Source: Verrucomicrobiota bacterium
GTDB taxonomy: Bacteria > Verrucomicrobiota > Verrucomicrobiia > Limisphaerales > UBA9464
Length of the DNA: 64,000 nucleotides
Direction of reading: 5' to 3'
NCBI GenBank assembly: GCA_016871805.1
Contig: VHCG01000003.1
Coordinates: 1 to 64,000, forward strand
Under the pieces are notes generated by a model that was not told where the DNA came from, did no database searches, and saw only the letters and a program-made list of their open reading frames with translations. This document shows positions 8,374 to 16,381 of the stretch, piece after piece (position 1 is the stretch's first letter; each line of letters opens with the position of its first letter). The position numbers and the translations under genes were made by a program.

Positions 8374-9459
8374 ATGAGCGGCCCGATGAGTGAACTTGCA
8401 GAACATCTTTGGACCCGGCCCACTTTGGATTACGTCACGGCAGTTGCGTGGTCGTCAGATGGGGCCTACCTGGCATCCACGCTGGGCAACGGCCTCGTGG
8501 AAGTGCGGGCGCTCCAGACCGGCGCGATCGTCGCCACGTTCATGACTCATGTGCGGGGTGCGCTAGGCCTGAACTGGCGTCCGGGCACGCATGAACTCGC
8601 CACCTGCGGACTCGACAGATCGGCCCACGTCTGGGATGCGCTCACCGGTCGGCGTATTCGTTTGCACGAGGGCGGTGGTCGGCAGGTGGAACACGTCGTC
8701 TGGCGGCCTGACGGGGCCCAATTGGCGACTGGCAGTGGACGCCATCTGCGGTTGTGGGGGAAGGATGGCGGCTTGGAATGGGAGTTTGCCGGGCACGAGG
8801 GCACCGTGAATGCACTGGTCTGGTCGCAGATGAAGGATCGGCTCTTTACGGCCACCAATGGAGGTCTCCGCCTCTGTCATGCCGGCGCCGCGCAGCCGCC
8901 ATTTGCGCTCTTGGGAGCGTATCCTTTTGTCGCCCTAGCCGTACGGCGCGCGGAAGATCTCGTTGCCGCCGCTTTGCATGGTGGATCGGTTTTGTTTTGG
9001 TCCGTCAAGGGAGACATTCCCCCGGTACAGACTTCTGTTCGGCACGGGCGAGTCCGCGCCTTGGCATGGAGCCCCTCCCATAAGTTCCTTTGCGCAAATG
9101 GAGGCGACCTTTTGACGTTCTGGCGCTTTCCAGACGCCCGAGCTGACTACCACCACCGTTTTGAAATTGAGGGTCATGTTGAGATGGTCGGTCCACTGGC
9201 ATTTCACCCCCACGCAGACCTACTCGCTTCCGCCGACGCTGCCGGCTTGGTTTTGCTCACGCGACCTGTGCCAGGAACGGATCCGGAGCGACTCCTTTGC
9301 CTTCAAAGCGCGGTGACCGCGCTCCAATGGTCGCCCTCGGGAGATTTTGTGGCGCTGGGCTCCGAAGATGGCCGCATTGCCTGCTGCCGTCTGCTGCGTC
9401 TTCCTGCCGCTTCTCGATCCGAACCAAAGACGCAAGCCATGGACGACATCCCTTTTTGA
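8374..9459 (+). CDS. WD40-repeat protein of the metal island
   Basis: The 361-residue protein is one WD40 beta-propeller with about seven blades, each with the AWSxDG...LAS..., VxVWD-like pattern (for example VTAVAWSSDGAYLAS at the start and VTALQWSPSGDFVALGSEDG near the end). No signal peptide or other domain is present, so it is probably cytoplasmic. As I recall, WD40 proteins of this size occur next to COG0523 GTPases in other bacteria, which makes it likely that it belongs with the genes at 922-6032. The ATG at 8374 (MSGPMSELAEH) is preferred; 8386 is an alternative, and the 8329 GTG adds an unlikely lead. Confidence 0.8.
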   Translation: MSGPMSELAEHLWTRPTLDYVTAVAWSSDGAYLASTLGNGLVEVRALQTGAIVATFMTHVRGALGLNWRPGTHELATCGLDRSAHVWDALTGRRIRLHEGGGRQVEHVVWRPDGAQLATGSGRHLRLWGKDGGLEWEFAGHEGTVNALVWSQMKDRLFTATNGGLRLCHAGAAQPPFALLGAYPFVALAVRRAEDLVAAALHGGSVLFWSVKGDIPPVQTSVRHGRVRALAWSPSHKFLCANGGDLLTFWRFPDARADYHHRFEIEGHVEMVGPLAFHPHADLLASADAAGLVLLTRPVPGTDPERLLCLQSAVTALQWSPSGDFVALGSEDGRIACCRLLRLPAASRSEPKTQAMDDIPF

Positions 9460-9631
9460 CCCAGTTGGACCTTGCATCTTTCATGAATCGGTTTTTGCGG
9501 TCCGGTTAGGGGACCAGGGCCTCAACGCCGTTGGCGTTGAATCTCCCATCAAGGGTTTCCGCACTCCGAGATACGGGGCGCTGACTGATCCACCGCCGTC
9601 CTCAAAACGGCCCCCTTTCGATCTTCCATCT

Positions 9632-9666
9632 CCCCCCGCGTCACCGCGTTGCCGTGTGAGCCCCCT
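9632..9666 (+). repeat. Fragment of interspersed repeat, module III, in a 310-bp gene-free gap
   Basis: The sequence ccgcgtcaccgcgttgccg followed by tgtgagcccc matches the end module found at 11996-12018, 36952-36983 and 45769-45801. The surrounding gap 9460-9769 between the WD40 gene and the lpt operon holds nothing else I can support. The other modules of the family are missing, so this is a solo end fragment. Confidence 0.6.
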
Positions 9667-9769
9667 CTCCCGCCGCCTTCGGCGCCTTGAGCTCACCGAA
9701 CTTCTCGGTCCACATCCCGGGTCACGTCTTGCCTCACCCCCTCGACTCCCTAGCATCCGACCACGCTTC

Positions 9770-10213
9770 GTGAGGCATCTTCCATTCATCCTCGGGGCCA
9801 TCGCCCTGGTCCTCGGTCTGGGTCATGCCCAGTCTCCCGCCGGCCCGACCGCCGCGTCCGGATTCTCATTCCCCTACAAGAAGGCCGGAAAGACCGTGGC
9901 CCTCTTCACCGGCTCCGAGCACAAGCCGTTGTCCGTGACCGTCGTCAAGGTGAAGAACTTCCGCCTCGAGACCTACACGTCCGAGGGCGTGCCCAACCTC
10001 CAGGGCTCCGCCCCGGAATGCGTCCTGGACCTCTCCACCCGCCAGATCACCTCCGAAGGTCCCGTGTCGATCACCCAGGCGGGCGGGGCCTTCACCCTGA
10101 GCGGGGTGGGATTCCAGTGGGACCAAGAGGCCGAGCGCCTCGTCCTCTCCAACCGCGTCCACGCCACGTTTCGCCTCTCCACCCGATCCTCCTCCCTGCT
10201 AAGCCGACCATGA
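9770..10213 (+). CDS. LptC-like LPS export protein
   Basis: From the GTG at 9770 the 147-residue product has a signal or anchor (HLPFILGAIALVLGLGHAQ) and a beta-jellyroll-like region with repeated short strands (LSVTVVKVKNFRLETY, FTLSGVGFQWDQEAERLVLSNRV). Strand statements such as GVGFQWDQ and LVLSNRVHATF are typical of LptC/OstA-fold proteins. Its stop overlaps the LptA-like start (ATGA) and lptB follows, so position supports LptC-like function: passing LPS from the LptBFG ABC transporter to the LptA bridge. Primary sequence alone would be weak evidence. Confidence 0.65.
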   Translation: MRHLPFILGAIALVLGLGHAQSPAGPTAASGFSFPYKKAGKTVALFTGSEHKPLSVTVVKVKNFRLETYTSEGVPNLQGSAPECVLDLSTRQITSEGPVSITQAGGAFTLSGVGFQWDQEAERLVLSNRVHATFRLSTRSSSLLSRP

Positions 10214-10770
10214 CCGCCGCCCGTCTCCCCCTCATCGCCCTCCTGTCTCTCACTCTGCCTCTCACCGCCGCCGAGCAGTCCATTGGCGAAGGCACGCTGG
10301 ATGCCGACCAGGGCGCGCTCGATCTCCGGGAGGGGTTCTACCACTTCTCCGGCAATGTGAAGTTCCGCTATCCGGGCGGCATGGATCTCGACTGCGAGGA
10401 TCTCCGGATCCGACTCCTCCCGGGCACCGACCAGATCGACCGCCTGATCGCCAGCAACAAGGTTGTGATGACCTTCACCGAGGCCGCGTCGACCAACGCC
10501 ACGTCGTCGATTCGCGGCGGTGCAACCAACCGCGTGTACGCCGCGCTCGCCGTCTATTCGGGTACCAACGATTTCGTAACCCTCACCGGCACACCGGCCT
10601 TCGGCCAACCCTGGGTGGAGCGGACCGATGGGTCATTCAAGGCCGACGTGATCACCTTCGACCGCGCCAACGACAAGCTCGATGCCAAGGGGCACTTCAG
10701 GATGGTCATCAAACCCACCGCCCTGCCGAAGGGCGCCACGGACCTGACCCGGCCCGCCTCCAAGCCCTGA
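10210..10770 (+). CDS. lptA: LptA/OstA-like periplasmic LPS bridge protein
   Basis: The 186-residue product has a signal peptide (PLIALLSLTLPLTAAEQS) and OstA-type repeats: a GNVKFRYPGGMDLDCEDLRI strand pair, IDRLIASNKVVMTF, AVYSGTNDFVTLTGTPAF and a final ITFDRANDKLDAKGHFRM. The pattern of 'unmasking' strands (xDCEDLRIRL, then DRLIASNKV) is the LptA signature. The start overlaps the previous gene by 4 bp and lptB starts 4 bp downstream. It should form the periplasmic bridge carrying lipopolysaccharide, showing that this is a Gram-negative organism with LPS. Confidence 0.8.
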   Translation: MTAARLPLIALLSLTLPLTAAEQSIGEGTLDADQGALDLREGFYHFSGNVKFRYPGGMDLDCEDLRIRLLPGTDQIDRLIASNKVVMTFTEAASTNATSSIRGGATNRVYAALAVYSGTNDFVTLTGTPAFGQPWVERTDGSFKADVITFDRANDKLDAKGHFRMVIKPTALPKGATDLTRPASKP

Positions 10771-10774
10771 TCCC

Positions 10775-11509
10775 ATGGCCGACCCGAACCGCCTGCTGAC
10801 CGTCGAGGGCCTGGCCAAGGCCTACAAGGGACGCCGCGTCGTCAACGGGGTGTCCATCCACGTGGACGCCGGCGAGATCGTCGCCCTCCTTGGTCCCAAC
10901 GGCGCCGGCAAGACGACCAGCTTCAACATGATCGTCGGCGCGGTGAAGCCCGACGCCGGCAAGGTTTCGTTCGAGGAAGCCGACGTCACCCGTCTCCCGA
11001 TGCATCTCCGGGCGCGGAAGGGCATCGGCTACCTGACCCAAGAGCCCAGCGTGTTCCGCAAGCTCACCGTGGAGCAGAACCTCCTCGCCATTCTCGAGAC
11101 CTGCGAGGGGAGCCGCGAGGAGCGTGTGACCCGGCTGAAATACCTCCTCGACGAGCTGGACCTCACCCCGCTCGCCAAGAGCCACGCCTACCAGCTCAGC
11201 GGCGGTGAGAAACGGCGGCTCGAAATCACCCGGGCCCTCGTCACCGGGCCCCGTCTCATGCTCTTCGACGAGCCCTTTGCGGGCATCGACCCCATCGCCG
11301 TGCACGAGGTCCAGAAGATCATCCGCCGGCTGAAGGAGCGGAAACTCGGGATCCTAATCACCGACCACAACGTCCGGGAGACCCTCAAGCTCATCGACCG
11401 CGGCTACATCATCCACAAGGGCGAGGTCCTCTGCGAGGGATCGGCCGAGTTTCTGGCCAACGACCCGAGAGCCCGCGAGATCTACCTGGGACCCGACTTC
11501 AACGTATGA
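10775..11509 (+). CDS. lptB: LptB, LPS export ABC transporter ATPase
   Basis: This 244-residue cytoplasmic ATPase has Walker A (GPNGAGKTT, about residues 39-47), a Q-loop segment IGYLTQEPSVFRKLTVEQN, signature LSGGEKRRLEI and Walker B LMLFDEPFAGIDPIAV, followed by the switch His in ITDHNVRETL. The FRKLTVEQN and DHNVRETL stretches are specific to LptB rather than to general branched-chain amino acid ATPases. It powers LPS extraction with LptF/LptG, which are not in the window. It ends the lptC-lptA-lptB operon; a hairpin-rich repeat begins just downstream. Confidence 0.93.
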   Translation: MADPNRLLTVEGLAKAYKGRRVVNGVSIHVDAGEIVALLGPNGAGKTTSFNMIVGAVKPDAGKVSFEEADVTRLPMHLRARKGIGYLTQEPSVFRKLTVEQNLLAILETCEGSREERVTRLKYLLDELDLTPLAKSHAYQLSGGEKRRLEITRALVTGPRLMLFDEPFAGIDPIAVHEVQKIIRRLKERKLGILITDHNVRETLKLIDRGYIIHKGEVLCEGSAEFLANDPRAREIYLGPDFNV

Positions 11510-11521
11510 AGTGTGTTCTTC

Positions 11522-12030
11522 CTCCGTGAAGGGACTCACGCGGGGACGCGGAGTCGTGGAGTCGCGGAGAAAAGGTGGAGGAAGACAGCGACAGAGGGAA
11601 TGCCGGTAGTGCTGTGCTACGCCACGGCCCCATCTCGATCCGCCACGAGTGGCACACCCGTGAAGGGGAACGGGGTCATCTGCAGCGTCAAAGGATCCGG
11701 ACTGGAGGAACAGGTCGGTTCTTCACCGGTGGATGGACCAGTGCTCTGGGCCACTGGGTGACTCCGAGGCACCCACCCTCCCCAGGCTCAACCGCCTCAG
11801 GGCCTCCAGCCCACACCTCCACTCCTACCGGCATTCCCCACAGGTCCGCACCGCCTCACGGAGTGGGCGCTCCCGCGCCCAGCGATGCAGGGCACTGCAT
11901 CACCCACCCCTCGATGCCTTCGGCCACGGCACTGTCATCCTGCCATGCCGTCCGGTGCCCATCACCCTATTCCATTTCCCATTCTTCGTCCGTGTCTTCG
12001 CGTCACCGTGTGAGTCTCCTTCCCCTGCCA
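11522..12030. repeat. Interspersed hairpin-rich repeat, fullest copy (A)
   Basis: This 0.5-kb stretch has no credible gene. Its ends are imperfect inverted repeats: 11531-11553 and 11996-12018 match at 19 of 23 positions when one is reverse-complemented. Inside are module I (11717-11760, with arms CCAGTG 11738-11743 and CACTGG 11752-11757), a segment at 11600-11674 shared with copy B, and module II (11864-11901) made of two adjacent hairpins, TGGGCGC-tccc-GCGCCCA and GATGCA-gggcac-TGCATC. The layout resembles a non-autonomous mobile element or MITE; no transposase is present. Confidence 0.75.
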
Positions 12031-12033
12031 GGG

Positions 12034-13554
12034 TCATGGCTCCGGACGGCCGTAGGTCTGATAGAACCGGTTCTGGAACAGTTCCCCAGGGTCATGGACC
12101 CGCTTCCGTTCGAAGAACCGTCGCGCCTGGGGATAGGCCCGATGAAACTGCTCCGGCGTGGCATGGAGCCGATACGGCAGGTAGTAGCAGCCGCCGAGGG
12201 ACAACGCGGCCTCCACCAGCTCCCGGGTCATGGCCTGCATCGCGACCTCCCCCTGCGGACTCCGCTCCTGGTTGAAGAACATCACGAAGGCGATGACCGG
12301 TTCCCGCGCGTACAGCAGGACCGTGTCCCGATCCTCGGCGACGTCCCGGACCGTCGTGTTCAGCAGATCGCCCCCGTGACGCGTGAGGATGCGATCCGCC
12401 TCGCCCAGGAACCGCAGCGCCACGGACCGGGGCAGGAAGTACTCGTGGAGGATGTCCGTCGCGTTCGTGTGACGGTTCAGATACCAGTCCGGCGTCTCGA
12501 TCAGCAGACGGTTCCGCGAGACGACCTCCGGCAACAGCAGCGGCTGGATCCGGGTCTCCGCAAACCACCTCAGCGACTTCCCAAGGTCGCTCCCGGCCGA
12601 TCCCCGGAAGATCGCCCGGTCCAACGTCGAGGGCACAGGCTCCTCCAGCACCGGGATCGGACCATTCGTGTCCGGGAAGTAGGCGCTGGCCCGGACGGTC
12701 CCGAAACGGTCCCCTGGCGTCAGCTTCAACCGCGCGTAAACGAGGGCGGGACGCGGCTCCCCCGCCAGCCGGTCGAGGATCGGTCCTGACGCGGCCGTCG
12801 GCACCTGTTCCTGGACAAGCCGAAGCCGGACGTTGGGGACAAGCCGGATCTCGGCATCGAGGAGGATTCCGAAGAGCCCGTATCCACCGAGGGCGAGCGA
12901 GAACAGCTCCGGATTCTCGGTCCGACTACACCGCACCACCGTCCCATCCGCCCGCATCAGGCGGAACGACTCGACGGTCGACGCGATCGGCGGAGTGCCG
13001 AACTGCCAGCCGTGGCAGTTCACGCTCAACGAACCGCCCACCGAGAACGCGCTGTCGGACTGCATCACGCCCACCGAGAGGTCGACGGCATCCGCGCGCC
13101 TCAGGACATCGGTCCAGTAGGCTCCCGCTCCCACGGTGAGGAGCTTCCGGTCCGGGTCGATCCGGATGGAACGGAACGGCCGCATGTCGACCACGATGCC
13201 ATCGGGCGCGATCGTGTGTCCGCCCATGCTGTGCCGGGCCCCGGCGATGGACACGCGCTTCCCGTTCGATCGGGCCCGGGCCAGTAGGTCCCGGAGCTGC
13301 GCCTCGGCCTCGACCCCGTCCTCCGGGATCCGCCAGACCTCCGACACCGGCGTGAGGTTCAGCCGGCTGATGTCGTCGACATGCCCCTCCGGCACCGCAA
13401 ACCCACCCGGCGGCGCATCCCGCCAGATCGTCCGGACCAGATGCCCCACCGGAACCGCGAGCACCAGCCCCACACCCACACCCCCCGCACCGATCAGGTT
13501 CCGCATCCAGCGAAAGCCATGGCCCCGGTTCGTGTTGGAAGTGGACGGATTCAT
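12034..13554 (-). CDS. FAD-linked oxidase (VAO/D-arabinonolactone-oxidase-like), membrane-anchored
   Basis: The 506-residue product has an N-terminal membrane segment (IGAGGVGVGLVLAVPVGHLV), then an FAD-binding PP-loop domain: RVSIAGARHSMGGHTIAP, where the His of GARHS is placed like the covalent flavin His of alditol and gulonolactone oxidases; LTVGAGAYWTDVLR; SFSVGGSLSVNCHGWQFG-type second FAD motif; then a substrate domain ending DPGELFQNRFYQTYG, the classic C-terminal motif of sugar-lactone oxidases. It probably oxidises a sugar or lactone in the periplasm. The ATG at 13554 is chosen because the longer frame adds 24 unlikely residues. Confidence 0.78.
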   Translation of the reverse strand: MNPSTSNTNRGHGFRWMRNLIGAGGVGVGLVLAVPVGHLVRTIWRDAPPGGFAVPEGHVDDISRLNLTPVSEVWRIPEDGVEAEAQLRDLLARARSNGKRVSIAGARHSMGGHTIAPDGIVVDMRPFRSIRIDPDRKLLTVGAGAYWTDVLRRADAVDLSVGVMQSDSAFSVGGSLSVNCHGWQFGTPPIASTVESFRLMRADGTVVRCSRTENPELFSLALGGYGLFGILLDAEIRLVPNVRLRLVQEQVPTAASGPILDRLAGEPRPALVYARLKLTPGDRFGTVRASAYFPDTNGPIPVLEEPVPSTLDRAIFRGSAGSDLGKSLRWFAETRIQPLLLPEVVSRNRLLIETPDWYLNRHTNATDILHEYFLPRSVALRFLGEADRILTRHGGDLLNTTVRDVAEDRDTVLLYAREPVIAFVMFFNQERSPQGEVAMQAMTRELVEAALSLGGCYYLPYRLHATPEQFHRAYPQARRFFERKRVHDPGELFQNRFYQTYGRPEP

Positions 13555-13645
13555 GGGTGACGTTGATCGGAGAATTCTAGTCGGTCCAGACAGGACGTCC
13601 ACGGACGCATCGCGCGTCGACCCCAAAGGAGTGGATCCCCCGAGG

Positions 13646-16120
13646 TCATCGGAAGGGCCACACAGGGGTCATCTGCCAGGCCTCCAGCCGCCGCAGGACC
13701 GCATCCTGTCCCTGGGCTCGCAGGGAGACACCGAGACTGTCGCGACGCCCCGGGTAGACATGCTGGGCGAGATAGTGTCGGTCATTGACGAAGACCTCCA
13801 CCACACTGCGGTCGATGCAGACCCGCAGTCTCAGCGGACCGCCCTTGGGATCGTCGGCCCGGCGCTCCACCTGCGTCTGCTCCGGAGGCCGGAGCCAGAC
13901 GTCCGACAGGGTGCTGGACCGGGTTCCGTCGAGGGCGATCGCCGCCGGGGTGTCGTACCAGATGCTCAACTTTCGACCGATGTTGAAGAAGGTGATCGTG
14001 GTCTGCTCCTCGGCATGGGCCGACCGCAGGACGTTGAGCTGGACGGTCCGCGCCTCCATCGGATCGATCTCGAGCGCCAATTCCATCGCATCGCCCCGGA
14101 TGTCCTTCAGCACGATCTCCCGATTCGCCGGCAGCCGCATCCCGGTCACGGTCCTGTGGGCGCGTCGCAGCGATGCGATGGCGTCCACAGAGGCGATCCT
14201 CAGCTGGCCGTCGGACCCCAGGGTCAACCGCTGCGGCAGGGAGAGGATCTGGTCCCAGGCATCGTCATGCCGGCCGTCGTTGATGTTGAGGAGGTTGATG
14301 ACCCCACCCCGCCCATCGGCCGCAGCCGAGGGGGCGTGGACGCCGCCGGGCGAGACCCGTCCGTGATTGAACCGGCCCTTGGCGGTGGGCGTGAAGCGAT
14401 GGGTCGCAGGAGTGTAATCCCCCAGCAGGTACTGGCCTCCGAAGGTGTGGCTGAACGAGAGGAACAGGTGCCGGGCGCCGATCGGGACGAAATTCGGGCA
14501 GGCCGAGGCATCACCCAACGGGAATGGGCTGGCCTCGATCAGACTCCCCAGGCCGGACCAGTCGACCAGATCCCGTGACGTGACCAGTCCGTCCCCGACG
14601 AGGCCGTAGTAGATCTCCCCCTCCCTCCAGAGGCAGGAGTCGCCGGAGGGTCTCTTCACCGGTTTGCCACCGAGCTTCTCCCAGTTCAGCAGGAGCGGAT
14701 CCTTCGCGATCGCCACCATCTGTCCCGCGCCGATGCCCGGGTAGTAGGCAACCACGCGGTTCGACTCGACGAGGGTACTCCCGGAGAAGCACATCCGTTC
14801 GATCCCGGGGTGAATGGCGTAGGGTAGGTCGCGCCAGTGGACCAGGTCCTCACTGACGGCATGGCCCCAGTGCTGGCGGCGTTTCGGGATGTCCTGGGGG
14901 TCGGGGAATTCGTCGGGTGGATAGGCCTGGTAGAACAGGTGCCAGCGTCCCTGCCAGAAGCACAGGCCGTTGGGATCGTTCATCTGGCTCTCGGGACTGA
15001 CGAAATGATAGGTCGGACGGAACCGATCCGCGGCGAGGTCCCGTCGGGATGCGGCAAAGCGCTGCATCAGCGGATCCGTCTTCAGCTCGGCTTCCTGCGC
15101 CGCCAGGGTGTCCGCAAAGACGCGACGCGGCACCGGCGAGGGGAACCGCTCCGGCAGCGACGGCTTCGGCGTGAGCCGCACGGCGACGGGTTTCGAGACG
15201 GTTCCGCCGAGGGACACCGAGTAGTTCCCCGCATCGGCGGGAGTGCAACCCACCCGCCGCAACGTCCGCCGGGTGGCCCCCGGGATCGGGGTCCCATCCT
15301 GGCTCCACTGGATGGCGTCCGTGGATCCGCCGGAGACCGAGAGGGTGAGGTCACTTCCCAGGGCGACCTGGGCCTCCGACGGCTCGATCACGGATGCCGA
15401 ACCCGAATCCGGTTTCCGGGCCGTCATCCGGATGTCCGCCCGGACGATGTCGCCTCCGGGATCCCCGGCCGTGTCGATGTGGAACAGGATCCGATCCCCC
15501 GGCTGCACCCTCAGGCCGTTGAGCTGGTGGGTGATGCCGACGCCGATGTTGGAGAGAGCGACCAGTTCCTCCGACCCGGCCGGTGTCCAGCGCAGGACCC
15601 TCAGGCCCGCGCCATCGCTTCCCTGGGCCGCGAGACCGAAGGCGTGGCGCAGGTCGACAACAAGGGCCCGGGGAGCGGTCCACCCGATCACCAGCCCTGC
15701 AGGGACCTCGCCGCCCTTCGGATGCAGCAGCACCTCACCGGGGCGCCAGGTGGTGCCGTTGCGGGTGGAGACCTGTGCGACGCCGAAATCGTTCCGACCG
15801 ATGCCCCAGTAGCCCTCGGCGTCGGCCCACATCCGTGGTGGCATGGCGAAATCGGATCCCCACAGCTGGTTGGCGTCGCGTTGAGGACCAGAAAAAAACC
15901 GAAGGTTGGCGGGTGGGGCGGAGGGGTCCCCGACCTGGAACGTCCACATCGACAGGGCGTCGTTGCGGTCCATGGAAAGCCCCTCTGCCAGCGAGAAGAT
16001 CTCGATGCCCTCGTCGCCAGACCCGACCGCCGCACCCGCTGCAAGCAGGACACCGAGCACGGGCAACAGTCCGCGACCGCATGCATGGAGACGGGTTTGG
16101 AGATCCTTCAGGAGAGGCAT
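13646..16120 (-). CDS. GH32-like secreted protein lacking the acid/base Glu
   Basis: This 824-residue protein has an N-terminal signal/anchor (LLPVLGVLLAAGAAVGSG), a ~220-residue beta-rich domain, an Ig-like domain (IQWSQDGTPIPG, then ADAGNYSVSLGG) and a GH32 five-blade propeller with C-terminal sandwich. GH32 enzymes cleave fructans and sucrose. The nucleophile motif MNDPNG is present (Asp382), as are FSGST and WGHAVSEDLVHW. The RDP motif is replaced by GDSC near residue 494, and the acid/base EC motif reads AC (Ala540-Cys541). It could be a pseudoenzyme, a binding protein or an enzyme with a different acid. The window's other GH32 (45888) keeps all three motifs. Confidence 0.8.
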   Translation of the reverse strand: MPLLKDLQTRLHACGRGLLPVLGVLLAAGAAVGSGDEGIEIFSLAEGLSMDRNDALSMWTFQVGDPSAPPANLRFFSGPQRDANQLWGSDFAMPPRMWADAEGYWGIGRNDFGVAQVSTRNGTTWRPGEVLLHPKGGEVPAGLVIGWTAPRALVVDLRHAFGLAAQGSDGAGLRVLRWTPAGSEELVALSNIGVGITHQLNGLRVQPGDRILFHIDTAGDPGGDIVRADIRMTARKPDSGSASVIEPSEAQVALGSDLTLSVSGGSTDAIQWSQDGTPIPGATRRTLRRVGCTPADAGNYSVSLGGTVSKPVAVRLTPKPSLPERFPSPVPRRVFADTLAAQEAELKTDPLMQRFAASRRDLAADRFRPTYHFVSPESQMNDPNGLCFWQGRWHLFYQAYPPDEFPDPQDIPKRRQHWGHAVSEDLVHWRDLPYAIHPGIERMCFSGSTLVESNRVVAYYPGIGAGQMVAIAKDPLLLNWEKLGGKPVKRPSGDSCLWREGEIYYGLVGDGLVTSRDLVDWSGLGSLIEASPFPLGDASACPNFVPIGARHLFLSFSHTFGGQYLLGDYTPATHRFTPTAKGRFNHGRVSPGGVHAPSAAADGRGGVINLLNINDGRHDDAWDQILSLPQRLTLGSDGQLRIASVDAIASLRRAHRTVTGMRLPANREIVLKDIRGDAMELALEIDPMEARTVQLNVLRSAHAEEQTTITFFNIGRKLSIWYDTPAAIALDGTRSSTLSDVWLRPPEQTQVERRADDPKGGPLRLRVCIDRSVVEVFVNDRHYLAQHVYPGRRDSLGVSLRAQGQDAVLRRLEAWQMTPVWPFR

Positions 16121-16381
16121 GGAGATCACCGGAGAACTGGGGGACCGCGGATCTCGCGGACTCCGCGGGATTGATGGGCCGGCTTGGACCGAAGATGGAC
16201 CGGGCGCATGTCGGGTTCGAGGCGAAGTTTCGCGCGATCGGTCGGAATGGCTCCACGGAATGGCTCCACGCTTGCCGACCGGAGTCCGGTCGGTTCACCC
16301 TCCCACCATCCCAAACGCGAGCCGGCTGGTTTGAATCCGGGCGAGTGCCCTCACGTCGACCCTCCGAATCCGTCCATTCCC

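Noticed and set aside
11575-12789. 404-residue plus-strand open frame through repeat copy A
   Set aside because: It is Pro/Ser/Arg-rich, crosses a non-coding repeat and overlaps the 3' end of the FAD oxidase gene on the other strand.
16184-16381. N-terminal extension of the Gfo/Idh/MocA gene
   Set aside because: The extension is Arg/Ser-rich shadow sequence, and a perfect Tat signal begins right after the ATG at 16382.
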